Assembly: GCA_029934845.1 (NCBI GenBank)
Contig: JAOZLN010000003.1
Location: 11,901-24,744, forward strand
Length of the DNA stretch: 12,844 bases
Source of the DNA: Candidatus Sabulitectum sp.
GTDB taxonomy: Bacteria > Fermentibacterota > Fermentibacteria > Fermentibacterales > JCC-6
Direction: 5' to 3'
Shown here: positions 1 to 7,519 of the stretch, piece after piece
Layout of the letters: each line of letters starts with the position of its first letter
How positions within the stretch are numbered: position 1 is the stretch's first letter
Program-made: the position numbers and the translations under genes
Notes under the pieces: model-generated
Seen by the model: the letters and a program-made list of their open reading frames with translations, nothing else
What the model was told of the DNA's origin: nothing
Database searches by the model: none

Positions 1-951
1 CAGGCGGTTATGCTGGTTAACCAGAGTGGCGGCATGTGGGCAGCCTTTCGTCAGTTCGACCCTGCAGGCAACCCGGATGAGCCCAGTGGCATTCTGGGTT
101 TTAACGGAGACCCCATGGGAACCATGAACTGGGCGCCAAGACTTGGCAACGAGGGAATTGCCTCTATGAACGTCAGAGCAGTTTATCCCGCTTCACAGGA
201 CAGCCTGTGGATCGCCTTTGAAACAGGAGCCGGATGCCAGCTTCTTGTCCACTCCGGAAACCCCTCCGATCCTTCACAGGATTCATGGTCTCCAGGTTTC
301 GGTACAGCCTACACAACATCTCACGGTCTTCCTTCAAACGAGGTCTTCTGTTTCGTAAGCGTTCCAGGGATCGGCTTTCTGGCAGGTACCGCAGAAGGTC
401 TTGCCCGCTGGACAGGCAGTGGTTTTTCCCCTTACATGAACATCACCGGACAGATAAAGACCATGTCAGTCGACTCAAGAGGAAGAATCTGGTGCCTGGG
501 AGAGTCCGGTATCTATAGAATTTCAGACGGGCAGGTCAGTTTCTTTAATGATATCAACAGTGATTTTGTTCCTTCTGCGCCTTATCAGTGGGAGTATTCA
601 CTAACAGACGAGGTGAATGGCGGGGTGTATTTCTCATCAGAAATGGGTCTGTGGCTTGTGAATCAGAATACAGATTCTCCTCCTTCAGGAAGCGGAGTAT
701 CTTTCTACCCACAACCGTTTATTTCCGGAGAGGATCAGCTGAGGGTCTGTGGTCCGGATGACAATGCTGCTATCTCGGTAGATTTCTTCAGACTTGATGG
801 CTCCCATGCGGGAACCGTGGATGCCCAATCTGTTTCAAACTGGACATGGGACGGCTCTCTGGATGGAAACACAACGGCTAGTGGGATATATATGGTGATT
901 GTTACCATTAATGATACAATTTACCAAACCAGAATATCGGTGGTACGATGA
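1..951 (+). CDS. Propeller-repeat secreted-type protein with FlgD-Ig-like C-terminal domain (5' end outside window)
   Basis: The frame is open from base 1 with no stop, so this is very likely the 3' part of a longer gene; the ATG at 10 has no clear ribosome site and lies mid-domain. The visible 316 residues contain propeller-type repeats of the kind annotated as two-component regulator propeller: a GLPSNEV turn near 322-342, then strands ending in GTAEGLARW, then a blade with SVDSRGRIWCLGESGIYRI near 466-525. The last about 85 residues (from about base 700) look like a FlgD-Ig/type-9-sorting-like domain: YPQPF near its start, a WTWDG turn, TASGIYMV, and a final strand ending in VVR. No kinase, receiver or DNA-binding domain is visible, so despite the repeat name nothing here is regulatory. 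It resembles the protein at 8438-10591 in architecture and is probably exported. It overlaps the next gene by 4 nt (ATGA). Ligand and function are unknown. Confidence 0.8.
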   Translation, partial: QAVMLVNQSGGMWAAFRQFDPAGNPDEPSGILGFNGDPMGTMNWAPRLGNEGIASMNVRAVYPASQDSLWIAFETGAGCQLLVHSGNPSDPSQDSWSPGFGTAYTTSHGLPSNEVFCFVSVPGIGFLAGTAEGLARWTGSGFSPYMNITGQIKTMSVDSRGRIWCLGESGIYRISDGQVSFFNDINSDFVPSAPYQWEYSLTDEVNGGVYFSSEMGLWLVNQNTDSPPSGSGVSFYPQPFISGEDQLRVCGPDDNAAISVDFFRLDGSHAGTVDAQSVSNWTWDGSLDGNTTASGIYMVIVTINDTIYQTRISVVR

Positions 952-1925
952 GTATTAAAGTAAGAAGAATTTTAAAGGAAGACAGATCATCCTGGGCATC
1001 TTTTGTGGAAGGATCAAACAACGGAACCGTTTTCCAATCACCTGACTTTCTGGATTACCATCCGGAAGGCAGATTTGACAACCATCATCTTGTTATTGAA
1101 AGCAGTTCAGGAAAACCCATGGCATATGTCCCGGGAGCTATCTCCCAGCGGGATGACGGTGCCTGGTTCAGAAGCTACCCTGGAGCCTCTTACGGTGGCC
1201 CGGTCCTTGCGGACAGTCTGGGTCTGGACAAAGTGGAAAGAATAACCGATGCACTGATCCGTTATTGCAGACAGCGCGGGTTTGTTGGAATAGAGATGAC
1301 CCCTCCCCCTGTTTCATACTTCAGAAGACCACACAACTACATAGACTTTTCTCTGATCAAGAACGGATTTGAATACAAAAAAAGGGAACTTACAGCAGTG
1401 ATCGATCTTCAACGGCTGGGCGAGGAAATTGATCTGGGATTCAATCAGTCTGCCAGAAGAGGTGTCCGCAAGGCGATCAAATCCGGTCTCCGGGTTGTTG
1501 AAGATAACGACTACTCAAAATTCTATCCGGTTCTTGCCAGTAATCTTAAGCAGAGGCACAACGTGAGCCCCACCCATACTCTTGAAGAACTGAACATTCT
1601 CAGAGACCTGATGGGACAGAACAGCGTAAGGCAGTTTATCGCCATAGACGAGTCTGAAGAAGTCTATGCGGGGATGATAATGTTTCACTGTAACCCACGG
1701 GTTACGCTGGCCTTTTACATTTCTCACAACGAGGAACACCAGGCCATGCGCCCGGTAAATCTTGTTTATGCAGAGGTTATAAGCTGGGCAAGAAAAATGG
1801 GTTACCATTATCTTGACCTTGGTACCTATACTCTGAACATGGAAGTGAACTACGGTCTGTGCAGGTTCAAAGAATCATTTTCCGCCAGGGGACAGTTCCG
1901 GAACACCTTCACCGGCAAGATATAA
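948..1925 (+). CDS. FemAB-like GNAT-fold acyl/aminoacyltransferase
   Basis: A 325-residue protein resembling the FemAB/BioF2-like half of the GNAT superfamily. Features seen: an N-terminal GTVFQSPDFLDY segment (residues 26-37), RSYPGASYGGPVL (75-87), a basic SARRGVRKAIKSGLRVVE helix-strand (168-185), and a C-terminal half ending in YHYLDLGTYT then GLCRFKESFSARG (about 286-315), where family members usually have a conserved aspartate-glycine strand followed by a lysine-phenylalanine motif. FemAB proteins attach amino acids to the peptidoglycan stem peptide, but relatives in polysaccharide and exosortase clusters probably N-acylate sugars or peptides, so the substrate here is open. The protein has no signal peptide or membrane segment and should be cytoplasmic. 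It begins at an ATG sharing ATGA with the preceding gene's stop, preceded by a weak GGTGG at 939-943, which suggests translational coupling. Family confidence is good; substrate confidence is low. Confidence 0.82.
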   Translation: MSIKVRRILKEDRSSWASFVEGSNNGTVFQSPDFLDYHPEGRFDNHHLVIESSSGKPMAYVPGAISQRDDGAWFRSYPGASYGGPVLADSLGLDKVERITDALIRYCRQRGFVGIEMTPPPVSYFRRPHNYIDFSLIKNGFEYKKRELTAVIDLQRLGEEIDLGFNQSARRGVRKAIKSGLRVVEDNDYSKFYPVLASNLKQRHNVSPTHTLEELNILRDLMGQNSVRQFIAIDESEEVYAGMIMFHCNPRVTLAFYISHNEEHQAMRPVNLVYAEVISWARKMGYHYLDLGTYTLNMEVNYGLCRFKESFSARGQFRNTFTGKI

Positions 1926-1926
1926 A

Positions 1927-3168
1927 TTGACAGATATTCGCACAATTCTGGCCTGGAGCGGTCTTCTCATAATGGTTTTCGGTGGAAGACTTATGACAAC
2001 CGATGTTGCCGCCCAGTATCAGGTAGCAGAATCCGTTTTCGGAACCCGTGACCTCTTCACCTCCGATGATGGCTGGCATGTAAGCGGTGTAAGGTCTGAC
2101 AACTATGTACCCCACGCCCCGGGATACTCTGTTATTCTTCTGCCGGCGGCTGGCATGGGTCTTATCCTTGGTCTTTCTGCCGGCAAGGTTATTGCGGCGT
2201 TAACAAGTGCTGTGGCAAGCGTACTGCTTGTGCTGGCAGTGAAGAAACTGGCAGAGGGTTTCATGGGCAGGGTTGATCTCGGCAGATTTCTTGTGGTAAT
2301 GGCGGGTACCATGGCATTGATCTACGGACGCATGCCTTACGATGTTACTTCCGCAGCTGCTCTTGCATTGTGGGGAGCATGGTTCATGCAAACTGGCCGA
2401 CCTTTCATTGCAGGGGTTCTTCTGGGTGCCGCACTGCTTGTTCGCCCTGATTCTATAGTTCTTCTGCCTGTATACTGGACGGAGGAAAAACATCTGGAAA
2501 AATTTGCCCTTCTCGCCGCAGGAGCATTCCCATTTATTCTTGGAATACTGGGGTACAATTTTTACAGGTTCGGTTCTATCATGTCCGACGGCCATTCACA
2601 GGATCCAGCTATTGCAATAGATATGTTCAGCAGGGGAATTCCAGGTCTTCTGTTCAGTCCCGGCAAGGGGTTGTTCTGGTACGCACCTTTAACCATCCTG
2701 GCGATCTTCCATTGTGGAGACTGGCGGTTCTGGAGTCCTTTTGCCTTTTCACTGGTTCTTCACGGATTCCTTCACGACTGGACAGGTGGTACCGGGTGGG
2801 GACCGCGATTCCTATTCATGATTCTTCCGGTACTGTTCATGCCTTTAATGAGACCTGGTATCGGAGGGAAACTGTTCAGAATTCTTGCTGTCATTTCTCT
2901 GCTGATAACTTTTGCAGCTGGAATTACTGATACAAATGCTCTTGAACAGAATCTTGGAGCAGACGATTTTGATTCTCAGTCCAGACAGGCGGTAGTATGG
3001 TCACCGGGGCGCTCTCCATTGCTGCAGACCCTGCTTCATCCTGACATTACTCACCCTGACCTGCTGGGATACCATGCCGCCGGTATTCCCGGAGCATTGG
3101 CGCAGTTCGCTGCAGGAGCCGCTCTGTTTCTGTATGCATTGCTGGGGAAAAGGTGGAAAACCGCATGA
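1927..3168 (+). CDS. Polytopic membrane protein, probable GT-C-fold glycosyltransferase
   Basis: A 413-residue hydrophobic protein with roughly ten membrane segments. It resembles the GT-C/GT39/ArnT-like group that transfers sugars from polyprenyl-phosphate donors on the periplasmic face. Supporting marks are an acidic residue right after the first helix (Asp26, in MTTDVAAQYQ), a YVPHAPGYSVILLP motif (60-73), SPGKGLFWYAPL (244-255) and a GWGPRFLFMILP motif (290-301), comparable to the GPRYLLP motif common in such proteins. The start is a TTG one base after the upstream stop, with no obvious Shine-Dalgarno. The next candidate, ATG at 1972, would remove most of the first helix, so TTG is preferred, probably by re-initiation. 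The last codons overlap the next gene's ATG by 4 nt. It could act after the flippase, adding a side-branch sugar or glycosylating a protein or lipid. A precise substrate cannot be read from the sequence. Confidence 0.7.
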   Translation: MTDIRTILAWSGLLIMVFGGRLMTTDVAAQYQVAESVFGTRDLFTSDDGWHVSGVRSDNYVPHAPGYSVILLPAAGMGLILGLSAGKVIAALTSAVASVLLVLAVKKLAEGFMGRVDLGRFLVVMAGTMALIYGRMPYDVTSAAALALWGAWFMQTGRPFIAGVLLGAALLVRPDSIVLLPVYWTEEKHLEKFALLAAGAFPFILGILGYNFYRFGSIMSDGHSQDPAIAIDMFSRGIPGLLFSPGKGLFWYAPLTILAIFHCGDWRFWSPFAFSLVLHGFLHDWTGGTGWGPRFLFMILPVLFMPLMRPGIGGKLFRILAVISLLITFAAGITDTNALEQNLGADDFDSQSRQAVVWSPGRSPLLQTLLHPDITHPDLLGYHAAGIPGALAQFAAGAALFLYALLGKRWKTA

Positions 3169-4244
3169 AAATAAAAATACTTCACATCTCTCCTCAGAAC
3201 TACACCGGCATTCTCACCCTTTTCGTAAAGGGTCATCAGGCTCTCGGACACGAAAGCAGACTTGTAACCTTTTACCGGGCCAAGAGCCAGTATCCAGAGG
3301 ACATATGTCTTAACCTCCCATTCGTGGGTCCTATGGAGTGGTTATGGAAAGTAAAAAGGCTTATCCGCAGCGGAAGTCTGAATGTACCGTTCACCGGCAC
3401 AACAGAAAGAATATTCTGGACACCCTCAAAAGCAGAGCGGATACTTATGCCCCTCAGGGACCTGGTCTGGACGCCAAAAGTCAACCGTGCAGCAAAAAAG
3501 TATAACCTCTGGGATTTTGATATCCATGTTCTTGAGGGAGGTATGAGTTTTTTCAGAGACGGCAGAGATGTAAAAAAACTCAAGGCTGCCGGCAGGCATA
3601 TAGTTTCCAACTATCATGGTCTTGATCTGCGAATGCGGGGAGCCATCAGACCTGTATGGGATGCCACAGAGCTTCATACCACCTGTGAATTCGATCTGTA
3701 CCAGAGGTATCCCGAGCTGGAATACCAGTTTCTTCCATTTGACTCATCTCTTGTTCCTGCTTCAAACCCCGAAGGAGATGTAGTGAAAATATGTCACGCC
3801 CCCCGTCTTCGATCGGTGAAGGGCACAGACAAAATAGTGGAAGTTGTAGAGAAACTGTCAAAAAAACTTCCCGTGGAACTGGTTCTGATCGAGAATATGT
3901 CCAATGCCAGGGTACTGAAGCTTAAATCAAAATGCCACATTGCTATAGATCAGATAGCAAGCGGGGACATGGGCTACGGAGTAAATTCTCTGGAGAGTCT
4001 TGCAATGGGCATGTGTACCGTAACGAACCTGTCCGATGCTTACCAGAACTTCATCCCCGACCATCCATTTGCTCTTGCAGAGCCGCACAACCTGCAGAAG
4101 GTTCTTACAGAACTGGTTCTTGATGAACAGCTCAGAAACAGATATGCAGCAGCGGGTCCGGGCTGGATAAGAAAAACCCACCACTGGAGGTCTGTGGTAA
4201 AGCAGATGCACAAAAGATACGCTGAACTTGGCTGGACACAATAA
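3165..4244 (+). CDS. GT4-like (GT-B fold) glycosyltransferase
   Basis: A 359-residue cytoplasmic glycosyltransferase. The N-terminal Rossmann half starts MKIKILHISPQNYTG and has the usual HQALGHESRLVTFY segment (24-37). The middle has SNYHGLDLRMRG (148-159). The nucleotide-sugar-binding half begins at CHAPRLRSVKGTDKIVEVV (200-218), matching the family's P-x-x-KGT-type signature, and reaches a C-terminal GYGVNSLESLAMGMCTVT (250-267), where the second conserved glutamate (Glu257) of the GT4 E-x7-E region would lie. An in-frame GTG at 3153 would add four residues, but the ATG at 3165 is chosen because it overlaps the previous stop as ATGA and follows AGGTGG at 3151-3156 by eight bases. It lies between a membrane glycosyltransferase and a flippase, so it probably adds one sugar to the lipid-linked repeat unit. 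Donor and acceptor sugars are unknown. Confidence 0.85.
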   Translation: MKIKILHISPQNYTGILTLFVKGHQALGHESRLVTFYRAKSQYPEDICLNLPFVGPMEWLWKVKRLIRSGSLNVPFTGTTERIFWTPSKAERILMPLRDLVWTPKVNRAAKKYNLWDFDIHVLEGGMSFFRDGRDVKKLKAAGRHIVSNYHGLDLRMRGAIRPVWDATELHTTCEFDLYQRYPELEYQFLPFDSSLVPASNPEGDVVKICHAPRLRSVKGTDKIVEVVEKLSKKLPVELVLIENMSNARVLKLKSKCHIAIDQIASGDMGYGVNSLESLAMGMCTVTNLSDAYQNFIPDHPFALAEPHNLQKVLTELVLDEQLRNRYAAAGPGWIRKTHHWRSVVKQMHKRYAELGWTQ

Positions 4245-5683
4245 TGGCTGGATCAGGCCAGAGAGACCTGGCAAGAGAAACCCTTCTTTATGCACTGGCT
4301 ATGGTGGTAAGCGGTCTTGTTCAGTTTGCTTTCCTTCCGTTTATGAGCTCATTTCTTACGCCGGAACAGGCTGGAGAACTGGGTGTTGTAAGAATAATCA
4401 GCGAGATCATAGCCGGAATAGTTGTTCTTGGTCTTCCCGCTTCCATTATCAGAGCATGGCACCACACAGATGCTCACAGGGCTGTTCTTAAACGATCAAT
4501 AGTGCTTCCTCTTATTCCTCTGCTTATTGCGGCAGTACTGGTTATTACCCTCGGAAGCAGGGTCTCTTTACTTCTGCACATCTCGAATCCGTCACTTCTA
4601 CTTCATGCTCTTGCGCTTGGCGGTTCTGTGGCTCTGCTGCAGGTAGCTCTTTCCATGCCAAGGGCAAAAGGGATGGCAGGCACCTATTTTGTTATTCAAT
4701 TCGCCCGGGGGATAGTTTCTCTGGGGCTGCTTTTCTTCCTGCTCAGATCTGTTAATACAGCAGATGCCATAAAGTCTTTTCTCGAAGCCCGATGGCTTCC
4801 TACAATTCTTGCTGTGATCTTTTCGTTTTTTCTTGTGTGGAGATTCACAAAAACATCATCTTCTGTTCCTGCACCGGAAAAGCTCACAGGAAGCATGCTT
4901 GCATTCAGCCTGCCGCTTGTACCGGCAAGCCTTGCTCTTCTGGTTCTGTCCAGCGCAGATATGTTCATGCTCAGAACCATTTCCACCGATCTCGCTCAAA
5001 GCGGCTGGTATGAATGGGCAGGGCGGGCCGTTCTTATTCTTGCCCCGCTTACTCTGGGGTTCAGCATGGCCTGGCACAGGTACATATTCAGAAAGAAAAA
5101 AGAGGGCGGAAGAATGGATGAGCTGGGCAGAACCGGTCTTCTATTCATGGTAACAGTGAACTGGGCTGCAATGACCCTTGCTCTTCTGTCAAACGAGATC
5201 GTATCTGTCTTTGGAGGAGGTGCCTGGCTTCCTGCGGCAAAAGTTCTTCCATGGATAGCAGGATCTGCCGCCATGTATGCGCTGTTCACCATATCTCAAA
5301 CTGCACCTCTTCTTACCGGACAGACAAAATACATAGGATGGATGACCGCTTTCGGTGCGGTTATCAACATTGGATTCAATCTAAGGTTGATCCCTGTAGC
5401 CGGAGCGGTGGGCGCTGCCTTTGCAACCCTTGCCACAAACATGTTCATGGCCCTTTCTCTGTTCTGGATAGGAAGAAAAGTATTTCCTGTAAGTTTTTAC
5501 GCCGTGGTTGTAATGGTAATTGTACCTGTGTTCTCCGGACCTATGTCCGGGATGGATCCCAACTACAGAATTATCGCAATTCTTGCAGGAACTGCTGTAA
5601 CTGTAATAATAATACAGGCCCTCAGATCTCTGGGAACAGGCGATGCTCTGAAGTTACCGGAAGGCAGCAGCAATGACACCTGA
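4244..5683 (+). CDS. Wzx-like polysaccharide/lipid-linked oligosaccharide flippase
   Basis: A 479-residue protein with about 14 predicted hydrophobic helices, the usual size and topology of the MOP/PST superfamily (Wzx, MATE-like). Helices are visible near residues 14-37, 47-69, 85-108, 117-138, 147-167, 185-201, 215-243, 257-280, 298-325, 333-351, 362-380, 385-407, 415-431 and 441-460. The first helix pair, with FLPFMSSFLTPEQAGELGVVRI (30-51), matches the consensus start of such transporters, in which a proline/phenylalanine turn is followed by an E-x-G-x-x-R region. The role is to move undecaprenyl-linked glycan from the cytoplasmic to the periplasmic face. The ATG overlaps the previous stop as TAATG. 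The gene end overlaps the next start by 11 nt. No polymerase (Wzy) or chain-length regulator is visible in the window, so how the glycan is polymerised is unclear. Confidence 0.85.
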   Translation: MAGSGQRDLARETLLYALAMVVSGLVQFAFLPFMSSFLTPEQAGELGVVRIISEIIAGIVVLGLPASIIRAWHHTDAHRAVLKRSIVLPLIPLLIAAVLVITLGSRVSLLLHISNPSLLLHALALGGSVALLQVALSMPRAKGMAGTYFVIQFARGIVSLGLLFFLLRSVNTADAIKSFLEARWLPTILAVIFSFFLVWRFTKTSSSVPAPEKLTGSMLAFSLPLVPASLALLVLSSADMFMLRTISTDLAQSGWYEWAGRAVLILAPLTLGFSMAWHRYIFRKKKEGGRMDELGRTGLLFMVTVNWAAMTLALLSNEIVSVFGGGAWLPAAKVLPWIAGSAAMYALFTISQTAPLLTGQTKYIGWMTAFGAVINIGFNLRLIPVAGAVGAAFATLATNMFMALSLFWIGRKVFPVSFYAVVVMVIVPVFSGPMSGMDPNYRIIAILAGTAVTVIIIQALRSLGTGDALKLPEGSSNDT

Positions 5684-6611
5684 GATATCCGTTCTGGTTC
5701 CGGTAAAAAATGGCGGTGAATCATTCACCAGATTTCTTGGAAGCCTTGCGGCTCAAGATATTCAAAGCCAGTGGGAGCTTGTTATAGCAGATGATGGAAG
5801 CGATATCCCTGTTGTGCAGGAATTCTCCCGTCAGCTGGAAGAACTTCCAGAGCTTTGTTCTTTGAAGGTGTTAAGGATTTATCCGGGGGGAGTCAGGCCA
5901 AAAGCCAGAAACCAGGCATTGAAAGCATCTGGAGCCCCTGTAGCTCTTCTTATGGATGCAGATCTTGAGTTTGATCCATCACTTCTTCGAAGACATCTTG
6001 AGATCCGCCGTGAAACAGGTGCCGATGTTGTCATGGGCAGGCGGGTCAATGCATATAGCGACAACGCCACTCCCTGGCAGAAATGGTTTGACAGCAGAGC
6101 AATGGGAAAGGCTGCTGCCGGAGAATTTCCCTGGAACTACTTCATTACGGGGAATCTTTCCATAACCCGTGCTCTTCTTGAAAAGGCTGGAGGTTTTGAC
6201 GCCGCCATAAACCGGTACGGTGGTGAGGATACTGAACTGGGTTACCGGTTGCACGAATCAGGTTTGTCTTTCCACTGGGAGCCTGATCTGGCAGTAGATC
6301 ACCTGGATGATGTATCTGTGCGTAAGCATTCCGAAAAGATGCTTGAATACGGTGGAACAGGCTTAAGATACATGCTTGATAAACACCCCGATATTAACGG
6401 GTTGCTGGGCAGTCAGTGGATTGAACCTGTATTCTCAAAGCCGGTTCATCTCTGCTTTATGAGGATGCTCACCCGGGTGGCGCTTATGGGATCTGTGTAC
6501 AGAGCAGCCCTGAGATTTGCAGAGAATCACGGCAGACCTTCTGTTTTATTTACATATCTCGCTGTGGGGGCTTGTCTTATCGGACTTCGCGGAGGTGATT
6601 ACCGGAAATGA
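5673..6611 (+). CDS. GT2 family glycosyltransferase (GT-A fold)
   Basis: A 312-residue protein with the GT2 layout. It starts ISVLVPVKNGGESF (5-18) and has a nucleotide-binding IADDGSD (38-44), then RPKARNQALKAS (75-86), and the metal-binding DADLEF (95-100). The catalytic region is FITGNLSITRALLEKAGGFD (157-176) followed by RYGGEDTELGYRL (181-193), the GGED-type motif shared with the C-terminal galactosyltransferase domain. The acidic EPDLAVDHLDD segment (203-213) contains the expected histidine-aspartate pair. A hydrophobic C-terminal stretch near 291-305 may touch the membrane. The ATG at 5673 has a good GGAAGG ribosome site at 5659-5664, eight bases upstream, and the gene overlaps the previous one by 11 nt. 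It probably adds a sugar to the undecaprenyl-linked unit. The sugar cannot be told from the sequence. Confidence 0.88.
   Translation: MTPEISVLVPVKNGGESFTRFLGSLAAQDIQSQWELVIADDGSDIPVVQEFSRQLEELPELCSLKVLRIYPGGVRPKARNQALKASGAPVALLMDADLEFDPSLLRRHLEIRRETGADVVMGRRVNAYSDNATPWQKWFDSRAMGKAAAGEFPWNYFITGNLSITRALLEKAGGFDAAINRYGGEDTELGYRLHESGLSFHWEPDLAVDHLDDVSVRKHSEKMLEYGGTGLRYMLDKHPDINGLLGSQWIEPVFSKPVHLCFMRMLTRVALMGSVYRAALRFAENHGRPSVLFTYLAVGACLIGLRGGDYRK
6591..6599 (+). promoter_or_regulatory. Extended Shine-Dalgarno for murB
   Basis: GGAGGTGAT at 6591-6599, inside the 3' end of the GT2 gene, matches nine bases of the extended anti-Shine-Dalgarno complement. It ends eight bases before the murB ATG at 6608, though the GGAGG core alone is twelve bases away. 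It is the longest such match seen in this operon. It supports the 6608 start over the downstream in-frame ATG at 6626. Confidence 0.6.
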
Positions 6612-7519
6612 TCTTTGATAAAGCAATGAAGATCGCCCCTGAAAGGTTTCGTGTTATAAAGCTGGCTGAATACACAACATGGGGCATCGGCGGCCCTGCT
6701 GCTTCAGTTATGGCGAATACCATGGAAGAACTATACGATACAATTGGATTTCTCTCCGATAATTCACTTCCGTGGGTTGTTATCGGCAGAGGCTCAAATC
6801 TTCTTGCTGCTACGGAAGGGTGGCACGGCGTCATTGTTCTGCTCCGGGGAAAACTTGCAGAATTCTCATTCAACGGTCCCCTTCTGACCGCTGGAGGCGG
6901 TGCTCATCTTCCATCAATGGCAGCAGCTTCCTGCTCACGGGGGCTGGCAGGGCTTTCTTTTGCAGTAGGCATTCCAGGCACAGCAGGCGGAGCTGTTTTC
7001 ATGAATGCAGGTGCTTACGGTTCTTCCTTATCGGAACTGGTGAAAGAGGTAACGGTGCTTCATCCCCCGGACTCAATTGAGTATCTTACAGCAGAGGACT
7101 GTGGTTTTGGCTACAGAACCAGTCGATTCCAGAAAAACGATTCCATAGTCACCAGCGTGGTTTTGAAGCTTTCCGATAACATGGAAAACCGGGTAGACCT
7201 TCGAAGAAAAGCCCGGGAGATCCTTAGTTTGAGAAGAGAGAAATTCCCGCTTGAAGTGCCCAATGCGGGAAGTGTTTTCCGTCGCCCCGAAGAAGGTCCG
7301 CCTCCGGGAAAGCTGATTGAGGATTGCGGTTTAAAAGGAATGCGGATAGGAGGAGCTGTGGTTTCCACCGTTCATGCAAATTTCATTGAGAACGCCGGTG
7401 GAGCAACCAGTTCTGACATAATGCAACTTATAGAGCTTGTGATCCTGAGGGTAAGACAGGCAACTGGGATTACACTGAAGAGAGAGATCAGACAACTGGG
7501 AGAACTGAATATTGAGTAG
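6608..7519 (+). CDS. murB: UDP-N-acetylenolpyruvoylglucosamine reductase (MurB, type II)
   Basis: A 303-residue FAD-dependent reductase that converts UDP-GlcNAc-enolpyruvate to UDP-N-acetylmuramic acid in peptidoglycan precursor synthesis, in the cytoplasm. FAD-binding motifs are TTWGIGGPA (23-31), GRGSNLL (60-66) and a GIPGTAGGAVFMNAGAYG stretch (121-138). Catalytic residues of the family can be placed: Arg170 in GFGYRTSRF, Ser222 in PNAGSVFRRP, and Glu293 in KREIRQLGE. Length and the absence of the extra tyrosine-loop insert of the E. coli enzyme indicate the shorter type II class. The gene overlaps the previous stop by 4 nt and the next start by 8 nt, so it is wired into the glycan operon instead of the usual murein/division cluster. 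Whether this is the only murB in the genome, serving housekeeping peptidoglycan synthesis, or a second copy devoted to this locus cannot be judged from the window. Confidence 0.93.
   Translation: MIFDKAMKIAPERFRVIKLAEYTTWGIGGPAASVMANTMEELYDTIGFLSDNSLPWVVIGRGSNLLAATEGWHGVIVLLRGKLAEFSFNGPLLTAGGGAHLPSMAAASCSRGLAGLSFAVGIPGTAGGAVFMNAGAYGSSLSELVKEVTVLHPPDSIEYLTAEDCGFGYRTSRFQKNDSIVTSVVLKLSDNMENRVDLRRKAREILSLRREKFPLEVPNAGSVFRRPEEGPPPGKLIEDCGLKGMRIGGAVVSTVHANFIENAGGATSSDIMQLIELVILRVRQATGITLKREIRQLGELNIE
7498..7502 (+). promoter_or_regulatory. Ribosome-binding site deciding a TTG start
   Basis: GGGAG at 7498-7502, inside the end of murB, precedes a TTG at 7512 by nine bases. No in-frame ATG occurs upstream of the Rossmann GAAGFVG motif of the SDR gene, so this site and the TTG define its start. 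Confidence 0.55.

Noticed and set aside
1895..1904. Ten-base palindrome GTTCCGGAAC near the end of the FemAB-like gene
   Set aside because: It has no loop and no following T-run, and it lies in coding sequence, so it is not a terminator; a single short palindrome is expected by chance.
2200..2595. Antisense open frame of 131 codons, rich in Cys, His and Lys
   Set aside because: It is the reverse complement of helix-coding DNA of the GT-C-like gene. Its cysteines show no regular spacing of a metal-binding domain.
3153..3164. Upstream GTG start for the GT4-like gene
   Set aside because: It would overlap the ribosome-binding site AGGTGG and add four residues ahead of the typical MKIKILHIS beginning; the ATG at 3165 fits better.
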